Source: Botryosphaeria dothidea | Lineage: Eukaryota > Ascomycota > Dothideomycetes > Botryosphaeriales > Botryosphaeriaceae | NCBI GenBank assembly: GCA_011503125.2 | Contig: WWBZ02000040.1 | Span: 2,170,001 to 2,234,000 of the forward strand | Reading direction: 5' to 3' | DNA length: 64,000 nt | Part shown: positions 43,430 to 54,304 of the stretch, in pieces | How positions within the stretch are numbered: position 1 is the stretch's first letter | Layout of the letters: the number at the start of each line of letters is the position of its first letter | Translations under genes and position numbers: made by a program | The notes under the pieces: model-generated | Told to the model about the DNA's origin: nothing | The model's database searches: none | The model's input: only the letters and a program-made list of their open reading frames with translations

Positions 43430-45191
43430 TACCAAAACGTGTTGCTCATTGAAGAAGCAGCTCTGGCATGTTGGTTTCCCTCCGTTGCCTGTCTGCGTCC
43501 ACGTTCTGTCGCAGTTGGCTGCTCTTGCACTAGGGGAAGCGAAGCAAAAACCAACGTCGCAGGAATCGCAGTGGAGAGAGCTGGCTACTTGTTAAAATTT
43601 AGGAGGCGTCACTACCGGTGCCAGCCACACGCCATTTGGAAAAGGAACATCTAATCATCTTATGGACCTTGGTTCTGGCGCAGGATGTATTGAGTACAAA
43701 AGGGCGGGAGCTGAATGTGAGAAGTGGCTGTTTTCGCCCTCTTTGCCTGACGGTATCGTGCAAGAGAAGATTCTGGGGCCGAAAGAAACGGGGACCGGGA
43801 GGTGGTGCTATGGGGGCCAGATGGACACAATCGTGCAGCAATTCCTGCAAAGCCTTCCCAGAGACTGTTTCTGAAAAGAGGGATTTGAGGCTGAGAAACC
43901 ACCACATCCTATGCCTGTCCTTACGTGAGTCGCGTGCAGTGGCTTAAAATGCTTGGTTTCTCGGGTACACGCCGATTCGTGGTTCAAATTGTTGGTGGCT
44001 GAGCCGCGTGGGGGTCTGTCTCTTCGCCGCATGCTTGCTTTTTGCCCCCACGTCACATATAGTGATTTCCGGGGCGTCGTATCAAAAGATATATCTATTG
44101 AGAGTTTTGTCGAGGTTCATGATATGAGACGCGAAGTAACCTAAAGACAACCGGTTCTCGACAAGTTGGCCCTATCATCATGCTGTAAGCATTCATGCTG
44201 ACGCCCATAATCGCAACTCTCCGGCCGTCTGCTGGTCTCTTCTCAGCCCGAATTCGGCTTTGGATGGACCACGGGGCCGTGGCCTCTTTCTCCGAGCACT
44301 TTTCTCCTCAAAATAGGACTGTGGGGGCCCCGTGGAGGCTGCTGGTCCGTCGTGCTCTTGTCGATTTGTTGTGGTTCTAACTCATCGCTGAGATTCTGAT
44401 TTAGGTCCTTGTCTTGGCCATCTGAGCTCCTGGGAGTGTCCTTCATTGAAGGCTTTCCTTCAGGGGTATCTGCTTGGCTTCAGATGTTGTGAGCTCCGAG
44501 GCGCTTTGAATCATCCTCAACGAAAATGTTCTGGGAACATACCTGCTCATGTTGCAAAACGAGGCCACGTATTGACAGATGCTCGTTGTTGATCCCAAAG
44601 TTGATAGATGTGGGTTTTTGGTACGACCGGTAGGAGTTTTGTTTCGACTGACACATGACGTCATTTAGATTACGACTCTGGACCAGGGTCTGCTGCTACC
44701 ACAAGTGGAATATGCAGAGGCTATGCGCTTTTTTGGGCTAATGAAAAGAACTTGGATCATGAATAATAGCCATGAGCTACAGGTGCTCGCCGAATGCTCA
44801 TTACGATGCTGTCCGAATTAATCGCGTGTCGACGGTGAATTGACAAACATCGAGAACGGCACACGGTCTCGTCCACCGGTTCCGGAGAAGTTTGTTTCCA
44901 TGGAATTCTTGTGTGGTGTAACCACATACTGACTGAAAAAAAAAATAAGAGGATAAACAGTGAAGTACCGCGCTGCGCATGGCTGGTGTGTCTGCATTTA
45001 CTGGTTGCAAAGGCTGGTGTAGTCCAGTCCAAAGCGCCATGTCATCTCTTACAAAAGCCTCCTTAGTACCCACATGAGTCCAACGCTCACCACGAAACAG
45101 GAAAGAAGAAACCCAGCCGTTCTGCCACGATAGCAACAATCACGTCAACCCGACTTCTCAAATTCCCTCCCCCATCTCCTACCAAGTCTCC
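43430..45191. other. Intergenic, divergent promoters
   Basis: About 1.8 kb between the divergent starts of the serine-rich membrane protein and the acidic unknown protein. Short open frames occur on both strands but none has domain, signal or family features. Confidence 0.4.
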
Positions 45192-46283
45192 ATGGGCGGA
45201 TTTAATCACACAGCCAGCTGCTTCGTCCACCTCGGCTTCAACTGGGCGACTGCGCTTTCTATCTCCCGCCACTACAGCATCAAGCTCTACGGCATAACCG
45301 AGGGCCTTTATAACTTTTCCTACGCCCAGATCGCCAACCGCGCAGTGGCGGACCCCGTAACCCAAAACGACGAGGCCTGGGACAACTGCATGCGCATCCT
45401 AGGCATCAACTCCTCCCTCCGCACCGCGGTCCTCGACCCAGCGTACGCCGACATCCGGCACACGGCAAGCTGCAAGACGTGGCTGCTGCACGCACTCGAG
45501 GCACGATTCCACCACCTCCGCGAACTGTGCGGCAACGACCAGCAGCAACAGCCAGCGCCGCCCACAACACCCGCGCAGAGCGGTCTCCGCGACCACCAGA
45601 TCCTCTACCATGCCGCGCCCGCCCACCTCATCAGCACTCTGTACAGCCCGCGCACAGCCTCTCTGGCCCGCAACAACAGCATCCCGCCGACCACCCGCTC
45701 CGTGCATTTCCACACCGGCGACTACGGCCACAGCCGCGACAGCGACGGCAGCCAGGCATGCGCGTCCTTCACGCCGCAGAGAGCCCTGGCGCAGCGCCAC
45801 TCCCGCTTCCTCCAGCGCCTCGGCCCTGGCACGCGCGTCTACGTCCTGCACGTCGCCGTGCCCGACACGACGCTCACGCAGCTCACCACGGCCGACCTGG
45901 ACGACGACGTGGGCGCCTGGAAGCGCCTCGCCTGCCTCTCCAAGCGCGGAGAAGCACCGGAGCCGACAGGAAGCAAAAAGAGACGGAGGCCGAATGACGA
46001 TGGCGAAGAGGCGGAGGACGACGAGGACTTTTGTGAGCGGGTATGGGACAAGGACGTCCTCTGCGGGCCTGTGGTGTCGGCGCGGCGCTTCGATCTGCGC
46101 TCGCTGGCGATGGACTGGCGGGGGTTGGAGGATGAGGAGGATGTCGTTTGGGTCGAGGAGTCGAGTGGTGAGCCCCTCGTGAGGGCCACGCAGACGGTGT
46201 TCCAGACGGCGAGGGCGCGCGGGTTGGTTGAGGAGGCTTGCCGCGGGAAGGTGTGGGCGGAGGAGGTGACGGGGAATCCTTAA
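45192..46283 (+). CDS. Hypothetical acidic protein, single exon
   Basis: 363 residues without intron. I do not recognise the family. The N-terminal third looks globular and aromatic-rich (NHTASCFVHLGFNWATALSI, HYSIKLYGITEGLYNFSYAQ). The middle contains a second ordered part after a Gln/Pro linker (DHQILYHAAPAHLISTLYSP, TRSVHFHTGDYGHSRDSDGS, GPGTRVYVLHVAVPDTTLTQ). The C-terminal third is acidic, with a bipartite-like basic element and an acidic run (GSKKRRRPNDDGEEAEDDED) that could be nuclear. High third-position GC and a continuous 1.1-kb frame support coding. No signal peptide or membrane helix is seen. The start at 45192 is the first ATG of the frame; an upstream exon cannot be excluded. 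Confidence 0.65.
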   Translation: MGGFNHTASCFVHLGFNWATALSISRHYSIKLYGITEGLYNFSYAQIANRAVADPVTQNDEAWDNCMRILGINSSLRTAVLDPAYADIRHTASCKTWLLHALEARFHHLRELCGNDQQQQPAPPTTPAQSGLRDHQILYHAAPAHLISTLYSPRTASLARNNSIPPTTRSVHFHTGDYGHSRDSDGSQACASFTPQRALAQRHSRFLQRLGPGTRVYVLHVAVPDTTLTQLTTADLDDDVGAWKRLACLSKRGEAPEPTGSKKRRRPNDDGEEAEDDEDFCERVWDKDVLCGPVVSARRFDLRSLAMDWRGLEDEEDVVWVEESSGEPLVRATQTVFQTARARGLVEEACRGKVWAEEVTGNP

Positions 46284-47324
46284 AAGGAGTTGGAGAGTGA
46301 ACTATGTCTGGTAAATTTTTCGAAGGAATCTTCAACTCCCGTTATATGATGTGGACATGGTGGTCGATGAACACAAAAGCCCTCCTGTCCAGTTACTTTG
46401 CCTCAAAGGCCATTAGGTTAGTCCTCAAGACGGGACCCCTCTCCCCGCACGCGCTGTCAGATTTCTGGCCCAGAAAATTGCCCCCTTACCGCAACCGAAG
46501 CATCAAGGGGAGCCCGCCCTAGTGGCGGACGAAGACGGCATCGTGGGTTATGGCGCGTACATTGGCTACATTTACGCCGGTCCCCATATTTTCTTCAAGA
46601 TAATGGGCGAGGTAACCGACGGCATTCTTCAGATGCTTGAGAAGGGTCGACCATGGTTCCAGGATGAATGAAAGAAAGAAACGAACGACGGCTTGTATCA
46701 GGTTACCGGCTGGAATTCAGCGAATACTCGGCCAACAACCTGTTTACAGGAGAAATCCTAGTCAGCGGGTATAGCTCGAGTAAGCCGCATGTCCGATAAA
46801 CTTACCCTATACAATTCCCCTTGCTAACCTTACATGCCAACAGAAAACGTCACCCATTCATCAAGTAGAGAGCAAGACGCCCCTCCAATTATGAAGTTGT
46901 TCATCCCATTTTAGAAATTTTGATGTCCCACCAGGTGCACAACCACAACCACCCGCCAGGCAGACAATCCCATCTACGCACGTAGTGAAAAAGCAACCAC
47001 AACTAACAATGAAAGCACCAAGCCTCTCTTTCTTCAGTCGCTCGAAATCAAGGTATACAAGAGAAGTCAATCAAAAAAGGCGTTAGATATCCAAAGCGAT
47101 AACAGCCCTGGTCTCTGCACTACACACGCTTCGCTATGCAAACAGGGTCGACAAGCGAATAAAAATAAGCTTCCAGCGTAAGAATCAAAGAAATATCATC
47201 TCGAAGTTAAAACAATCCGCCCAAAAAAAAAAGCGTTCCCTTTCTCCAATGTTTTTCTTGCGTAGTATGTGGTATCAATGCGACAATATACGGCCCTCGT
47301 TGGCTGTTTTCCCGGTGATGGTTT
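46284..47324. other. Intergenic with a possible gene remnant
   Basis: About 1.0 kb. It holds the interrupted frame described at 46357-46671 and then AT-richer sequence with A-runs (near 47227), presumably the 3' flank of the Skt5/Chs4-like gene. Confidence 0.4.
46357..46671 (+). pseudogene. Interrupted ORF or terminal exon, unknown
   Basis: A frame of 105 codons from ATG 46357 to TGA 46671, interrupted once by TAG at 46414-46416. The conceptual product after the TAG looks protein-like: ARAVRFLAQKIAPLPQPKH, GIVGYGAYIGYIYAGPHIFF, MGEVTDGILQMLEKGRPWF. The TAG is preceded by CATT, so it could also be a splice acceptor (CATTAG) of a gene whose first exon I cannot identify. I recognise no family. 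It may be a decayed gene, a terminal exon, or chance. Confidence 0.3.
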
Positions 47325-49896
47325 CTACATAACAATCTGCGATATCATTTAGCAAAGCGCGTTCTCTCCGCAAAATGTGGGTTAGACTTACGCAGTCCTG
47401 GTCATTTTTGACCTTCGGCACGCCCATCTCATCGAACGTCTTCGGACCCTTGCCAGGCGGAGGCGCCGTGGCCGCCGGCTTCGGAGCAGTCTCCTTGGGA
47501 GGCTTGGGCTGTTGGTTCTGTTGCGGTGGTGCAGAATCGCTCTTCTGCGGAGTTGGCCTACCGGAACTGTTTGGCCTACCGCCAGAAGGCTTGGGCGCGG
47601 GAATGACGGGAGGTCCTGCTGCAGGCACTGTATATGCGGTTGAAGCACGCTCGTACCCAACTGGCAGTTGCGGTGGCTTCTTTTGCTCCAGAGGAGCCTG
47701 GAATCCAATGTCCTGAGCGGTCGGCTGCTTTTGCAGCTTGTTGGGGCCGGGTGCGTATCCAGGCGTAGAGGGTGGACGCCCACCAGACGGGGGAGGGGAC
47801 ATATAAGGCTGCTGTTCGGGATAGTCGACGCTCGGGCCGCCGGGTTGACGATAACCGCCCGGACCAGGAGGGTTGGAGGAAACGCGGTGGCCCACGGGTT
47901 TGCGACCTGGGTGAGGTCCAGTAGGGCTCATTGAGTCGACGCTGGTGTGGGGGCGAGGAGGTCCGTAGTTGGGGCCTTGCGGGGGGAATCTTCCTGCAGG
48001 AGCGCCTGGAGCACCTGGGCCAGGAGGAACGACATTGAAAGCCGATGTTGGGCGTTGAGCAGGAGGCATGCCACCAAAATTTGGTGGGCCATTGTCCATA
48101 GGGTAGGGTGCAGCGGATACTGGACGGTCATAAGGCTGGACGGTGGGTGGCCTGTCTTCCAGAGGATAGGGAGCAGTGGACGAGGAACGAATTGGCGGAC
48201 GACCGTTGGTAGGCGAGTGGACTGGTGATTGAGGAGCGGAGTCGGAGATTGTGGGCATGGGGGCAGCTTGCGACTGCCTGAACCTGTCTGGCCTTTGTCC
48301 CTTCTTGGAACCGTACTGTGACCTGATCTTGTTGATGGCGACCTTCTCGTGATCCTTCTTTGATAGTGTCCTGTTGACTTGGATATTCTCCAAGCGGGAA
48401 ATAGCATCCTTGTTTCCGGACTTGGCGGCCTTCTCGTACCACTCCATCGCCTTCTCCAGGTTGACAGGGGTGTGAACTCCGATTTCGTGGAAATATCCAA
48501 GCGCGAATTCGGCAGTGGCAAGACCAGATTGTGCGGCGCGTTCAGCGTAAACGAAGGCCAACTCCTCGTTCTTCTGGAAAACGCCTTCATAGCCACAGAG
48601 GAACCACTTGCTGATAGCCATGTCTGCTTCAGGTTCACCTTGCCTGGCTGCCAATGCATTGTAGTGCAGAGAAAGTGCGGGGTTGAAGTCACAACCCAGG
48701 GTGCAGAGCTCATATGCAGAGCCCATCTTGAGCTGTGCCTTCGCAAAGCCGAGAAATGCCGCCTTCTCGATGTTGATCTTTGCCGACTTCTCATCGTAGG
48801 GAAGATAGACTTCGGGGACTGTGATCTGCGGCAGTTCGCGTGCTTGGAGCATTCCGAGGACCTGCCGAAGATTAGCTTGCAGTCTTGCACCCCGCGTCTG
48901 TGAAACCTACATAAGCACCCTGCGGGGCATTTTCGTCAGCGGTACTGGCCGCGTGCTTGATGAGCTGGAGACCCTTTGCGTAATCCTGCTGCTGACCATT
49001 TTGGCCCAGCAAAGTCATCATGCCAAGTCGCTGCTCGGATGTTAGCAATACGAGATTTTGCACCGCCAGAATGAGGGACCTACGTAGTTCGAAGCCGAAT
49101 CCCCCGCGTCGGCACCCCGCTTATAGTGTACGAGCGCTTTGACCGGATCGTTGGACTGCTCGAAAAGCATTCCTATCCGGTACTCAGCGCGCCAGTAGCC
49201 CTTGTCTGCGGCGCGCGAGTAGCAACGGAAAGCCTCTTTCTTGTCGATGCGCATGCCGAACTTGCCAAACTCGAGCCACATTCCGCGCATGAACTCAGCG
49301 CGGGGGTGGTGCTGATCGGCGAGGAACTGGACAATGTTCATAGCGTCCATGCGCAACTGGTGCTCGACAGCAGGTGTGGGCGGGCGGGCTGAGGTGGTGT
49401 AGACGCGCTCGGCGTGCACCATGGAGGCGTCGACCCAAGTCAGGGAATCTTGCGCCCACGCCAGCTGCATCTCCGGGTCGTTGGAGTTGAGCACGCCCAT
49501 GCGCGCGATCTCCAGAATCTGTTCCTTCTCATCGTCGGTAGGCGGGATGTTTGGGGGCGGGTTCACGAGCTTGGGGAAGGGCGAGAAGTTGGGGACGTCT
49601 CCTGGCGGCTTGCCGTACTGCGAGTAGTCGCTCTGCTTGTAGTGCGAGCCGTTGGAGGAACTCGGGGTGTTGGAGTGCATGCTGCTGCCGCGGGGCGGGT
49701 ATGCGCTGCCGTTTGCTTCGAGTTCGAGGTGGGCAACCTGGTTCTGGATCTGGTCGACATCTTCCTGCATGATGCGCTGCGGGGCTGGCGAGACAAGTTC
49801 AGGCTGCGGGGGGAGGTAGTAGTCGTCGGTGCCGCCGGGGACGAAGGTGGCAGCGAGGCCGAAATTGTTGGAGTGGGGATGCTGCTGGTAGCTCAT
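47325..49896 (-). CDS. Sel1-repeat chitin synthase activator, Skt5/Chs4-like, with CaaX tail
   Basis: Exons 49896-49084, 49030-48911, 48861-47392 and 47336-47325; introns of 53, 49 and 55 nt; 804 residues. Skt5/Chs4 proteins bind and activate class IV chitin synthase and bring it to the septum. The N-terminus is disordered, then KLVNPPPNIPPTDDEKEQIL opens the Sel1 region. Sel1-like repeats run over about residues 150-420 (YSRAADKGYWRAEYRIGMLF, ALVHYKRGADAGDSASNYRL, SKWFLCGYEGVFQKNEELAF, WYEKAAKSGNKDAISRLE). A 350-residue Pro/Gly-rich tail follows. The last exon is 12 nt and encodes only Ile-Val-Met-stop, completing D-C-I-V-M, a CaaX box for prenylation. Retaining the last intron gives a 38-codon tail with no CaaX. 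The start at 49896 (MSYQQHPHSN) is the first ATG of the frame. Confidence 0.9.
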
Positions 49897-52737
49897 GCTT
49901 TCTTTAGGCGCGGGCGGGAAGCAGGGCAGGCAGCTGGGGGGCGCAATGCTCCGGAAGTGGAGGGAAGCGGCGCTGGGTGGTGCTTGGTACTCAGCCCGGC
50001 GGGAAATTCTGGATCGGGTCGCAGTCAGCCTCCTTTGTCGCGGGAATAGAGCGAATAGCCCGAGCGGTCCGGCCTCGTGCGTGTGCAGAGCTCGAGTGGT
50101 GGGAGAGGCATGGATATGCGGAGGTAGGAGAGGCAGCAAAAAGCGCCGCACGGTGAGGTGGACTGGACTGGATGACGGACAGCGCCTCTGCCTCTAGCGC
50201 ACCAGCAAACTTACCACGGGCTCGGATTCACAGCACCATGCACGGCGACAGCGACAGCAGGCGGGGGCGGGCGGCGTAGTGGGCGCGACAAAAATGGCAC
50301 TCGATGCAGGTCAATACAATCTCCAACGCGCCGCTGGCTGACTGACGGCGGCGTGAACGTCCACTGAGGCTGGCGGCAGCGATATATTAGCAAACGTCAG
50401 CTGGCGAGGGGAGCTGATCTTTCCGCGCGCGGCTGAGCAGCACAAAGCCTGCCTCCACTGGCCGCAGTCAAGCACTCTCGTTTCACGCTTAGTTCCCGGC
50501 TCAGGTAAGACTGCGCAGCACAGCGCCGCATCCACCGGGCCTTGTTTCCTGCCCTTTCCTGCGCTAAGCCGCGAAGTAATTGGGCCGCTCGCGCCCAACA
50601 CCATCGGCCTGCCCGCAAGACACGCCTGCCCGGCCAGGCTCCGTCACTGGCCCGCACGCATATCAGCAATCAGCCTGTCCTCGCCTCTCCAAAACCGCCA
50701 CCACGAGGTCTTGCACGAGCCAACGACCCGCCGTTTCTCCCGCCCGTTGCCTTGGGGGCTGTGTACCTGGATCCGGGCACCAACACGAATGCGACAGTCT
50801 GCCACGAGCTGATGCGTAAACCTGCACTGACTCTGCATATTGGCGGCCAAGCCTGCCGACACATCCAATATCCCAGACCAGAGAAATTTTTTATTAGCAC
50901 AATATCGGTCCAAGAACCACGACATAGTAATAATAATAGGAGACGCCTGCGTGACTGCATTAAAGGGGCTCAATCAACACCACCAGGCACGCGCATAGCC
51001 AACGCTTCCGCTCTTCCGCGTCGACGCCACTCAATAAGGCAGCTCAGGCACCCTGCGCCTTGCCTCGTCTTAAGCTCCGCCTCTTGCTAGTCCCCTCCGA
51101 TCTACACCCGTCCCGCCTTCGATTGCCGTTGCCATACGTAAACTGGGACCCGCCTCCACTGCCGTACCTCCCGTCGGCAAACGTGCTCGAGTCCTCCGAC
51201 CATGGTGTCATCTCTCGCATTTCTATAATTGTCCTCGCCGCGCAACACCGCGCATGTGTACCCGAATCACGAATTTTCATCGCATCTGCCTATCAGGAGG
51301 AAGTAGCTCATCTTCGCCGTCAGCCTATTTTCTGGAATATTCCTTGGTTCATTTACCACCATTCGCTTCTTTCACCAGCGTCCTCTTCTCATGTCTAAGA
51401 AGGTACCAAGACCCTGAGCAGTTGCGACATGGACCCCTGCTTCAAAGACATGTTCCGGGTGAATACAGATCCAGACCACCCGCATGTCGTGGTCGGTAAC
51501 CTCTTCTAGCTGCATTTGAGCTGTCAAACCGGTCGTAAGTTTCCAACGGCGACTGGGAACGTCTCGGTCAATTAACAGGGCAGGCAAGTCCCGAGAGCGA
51601 GAAGTGATGAGGTCTAAAAAAAGCCGACGAACCTCCAGCAGGAAGATTGATTGGCATGAGTAAAAGTGACTGGTAAGAACCCGCGAAAGAAGTGATCTTC
51701 ACAGCATCAAAGCGCTGTGCGAAGCATGACAGGTGCGGTTGGCTACTGCCATAGCATCTTGTGCCAGACCGCGTCCTTGTGTTCGCGCCCTCGACTGGAT
51801 GGCCTCTCTTGTGACGCGTCAGTGCATCTGTCTACTCAAATGATGAATCAAAATTGGTACTGCGCCATCCAAAAGGTGAGATGAAAATAACGTTTCGCCC
51901 CGGCCAACAGTCGTCTAAAGTCATACGTAATGAGGGGTGCCGAGCTCCTTGTTGAGCAACGCATCTTTTGTCCACTAAATACAACAGCTGCATCTTTACG
52001 TCAACCTTTAAGCAGGTAAGAAGCTTTATGCAAAGTATGGGCATGGTCAAGCTCTCAGAAATTGATTCCAAATAAATCGTCTTTTGGTAACATAGAAGCG
52101 CCGCTCGACAAGAATCCTGCTTCTCAACTCATATTCACAAGAGCAACTACAGCGCAAACAAGGCCTCTGTTCCTATCCACACCGGAATAGGCCTAACCTT
52201 AGCCATCCACCATTCTCAAAGATTTCTCGGAATTCACATTGTTGTTGCTATGCGAATCCATCATGATTCCTGCAAGGTACATTTTCCCAAAGGATGAAGC
52301 AGAAACCCGATCCGCTTCGATCGCGGAGTCACGTGAAGATAATGTAGGAGTAGATTGAATATTTCCTAAGTCCCCAGAAATTGGCTGTATGAGGACACAG
52401 ATGTAAGCAATTGGTGCCTAGTATTGCTGGATTGGTCCAAGTGATAGGGAGTTTGGCAAGGCAGATGCACTAAATTACTCTGGCGCGTAATTCCACGACC
52501 TGACGCGACCAGGCAGAGACGCGTCGCGCCCAGAGGAGCCAGGATCGCTCCGTCCACCACCAGTCCCGCCGCCAGCTCTTCGGCCATAAACATTCGCGCG
52601 CTCCGTCTCCACGCTTTCTTCCTTCACCCGACAACACAGCACTCCACCGCATCTACATCTACCAACAGTTTCAAACCCAGCAGCATCTGACTACCTGGCG
52701 CCCATTTCTTCACATTCTCATCTCCACATCCGTCAAG
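49897..52737. other. Long divergent intergenic region
   Basis: About 2.8 kb between the divergent Skt5/Chs4-like and ASF1 genes. It is GC-rich near both starts and AT-richer from about 51.8 to 52.4 kb. Open frames in the GC-rich parts occur in several frames at once and show no protein features. Long leaders and a large regulatory region for the chitin synthase activator are a plausible use. Confidence 0.4.
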
Positions 52738-53736
52738 ATGTCGGTCGTCTCTTTGCTGAACGTCGCCGTTCGCAACAATCCCGCGCCGTTTACCGCGCCC
52801 TATGAGTTCGAGATCACCTTTGAATGCGTCGAGCAGCTGAAGTCCGGTACGTTTCAACGCTATACTCTTGCGTGCGCGTAATGACTAACCCCAAGACAGA
52901 TTTGGAGTGGAAGCTCACCTATGTTGGCTCCGCGACTTCGTACGATACCTCGCCCAACCTGCGCTGTTTCACGTTGCGACCACTGACCCAAGGCTCTATA
53001 GTTCCGAGCACGACCAGGAGCTCGATTCTCTCCTCGTTGGTCCCATTCCCGTCGGCGTAAACAAATTCATTTTCGAGGCCGAGCCGCCGAACCTCGCGCG
53101 CATTCCGAACAACGAGATCCTCGGTGTCACCGTCATTCTCCTCACCTGCAGTTATGACGGCAGGGAGTTTGTGCGTGTCGGCTACTACGTCAACAACGAA
53201 TACACGGATGAGGCCTTGATCGCCGAGCCGCCCGCGAAACCCGTCATTGAGAAGGTTCGGCGCAACATCCTGGCTGAGAAGCCTAGGGTCACGCGCTTTG
53301 CCATCAAGTGGTGCGTCATATCCACTGCTGCCTGTCGGAATGTGTTAAATGCTGACAAAATTACAGGGACTCGGATGAGAGCGCGCCGGCCGAATTCCCG
53401 CCCGACCAGCCTGACGCCGACCTGGCCAACGACGACGAGGAGGCCTACGGCGCCGAGGAGGTGGGCGAAGAACTCGAGGAGGAAGAAGAGGTCAAGGCTG
53501 AGGGCGAAGATGAGGAGATGGCCGGTGCAGATGACACCACTGGTCCAAACAAGGAAGATGATGATGCTTCCGACGCTGGCTCTGAAGACATCGAGGGCGA
53601 GAGCAGCGAGGATGAGGAAGATGACGAGATGGAGGGTGGCGGCGACGACGACATGGAGATGGACGACGACTCGAAGGCAGCTGATAACAAGCAGCAACAT
53701 ATGGCTGCGCAGCACGCCGATGTTATGGTGCACTAG
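52738..53736 (+). CDS. ASF1: Histone H3-H4 chaperone Asf1
   Basis: Exons 52738-52846, 52900-52939, 53002-53310 and 53367-53736; introns of 53, 62 and 56 nt; 275 residues. Asf1 binds the H3-H4 dimer and hands it to CAF-1 and HIRA for nucleosome assembly. The conserved immunoglobulin-like core is complete: [80 protein letters not shown], then [40 protein letters not shown] and [20 protein letters not shown]. The C-terminal 110 residues are a long Asp/Glu-rich tail, as in fungal Asf1. The second exon is only 40 nt; without removing the introns the reading frame diverges after SATS, so the exon model matters. Confidence 0.97.
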
Positions 53737-54304
53737 ATGATATTGACAGAGACAGTATAGAAAAATAAGCGGCTTGGCTAGCAGCGGTATTGGGGTTAGA
53801 AGGGAAAAGTGAGGGTGGTCGGCGTGCGCAGTCCTTGCATGGCGCTTTGAGGGGTGATGTTTGCACGAATACCAGCACCACGGAATATGAATTAGCACTG
53901 TTTGATAGATTATGAAGCGCAGTATACAGAGAGGGCATCTCTGGCAGCGGTCGCGGGTTCACAAATGGTGTTGATCAGATGGGACAAAGAAAGTAGTCCG
54001 GACATGGTGGTTAGCAGAGACTGGCGCATGGACAAGGCGATCTACCACAACGCGTAGCTGCGTGCGCGTTGGGGCCCGGGGGTTGTGCAGGCTACATGTG
54101 CTTGATGTTTTCGATCGGCAGGCCGTGTTTTCCGGCCGGTAACCGCCTGGGCGACGCGAGGGCAATGACGTTTCATCAGGGTCCCCGCGCCTTGGGCCCC
54201 GCCAAGTGCTCCTTGCACTGAGGCCTACAGCTCTCAAATCTCCAGCGCGCCAACCTTCTTTGCAACCGCGATTCTCCGCCCACCTCGATGCACACCTGCC
54301 CACC
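53737..54304. other. Intergenic
   Basis: 568 bases holding the 3' flank of ASF1 and the promoter of the Sro7-like gene. No further gene is seen. Confidence 0.45.
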
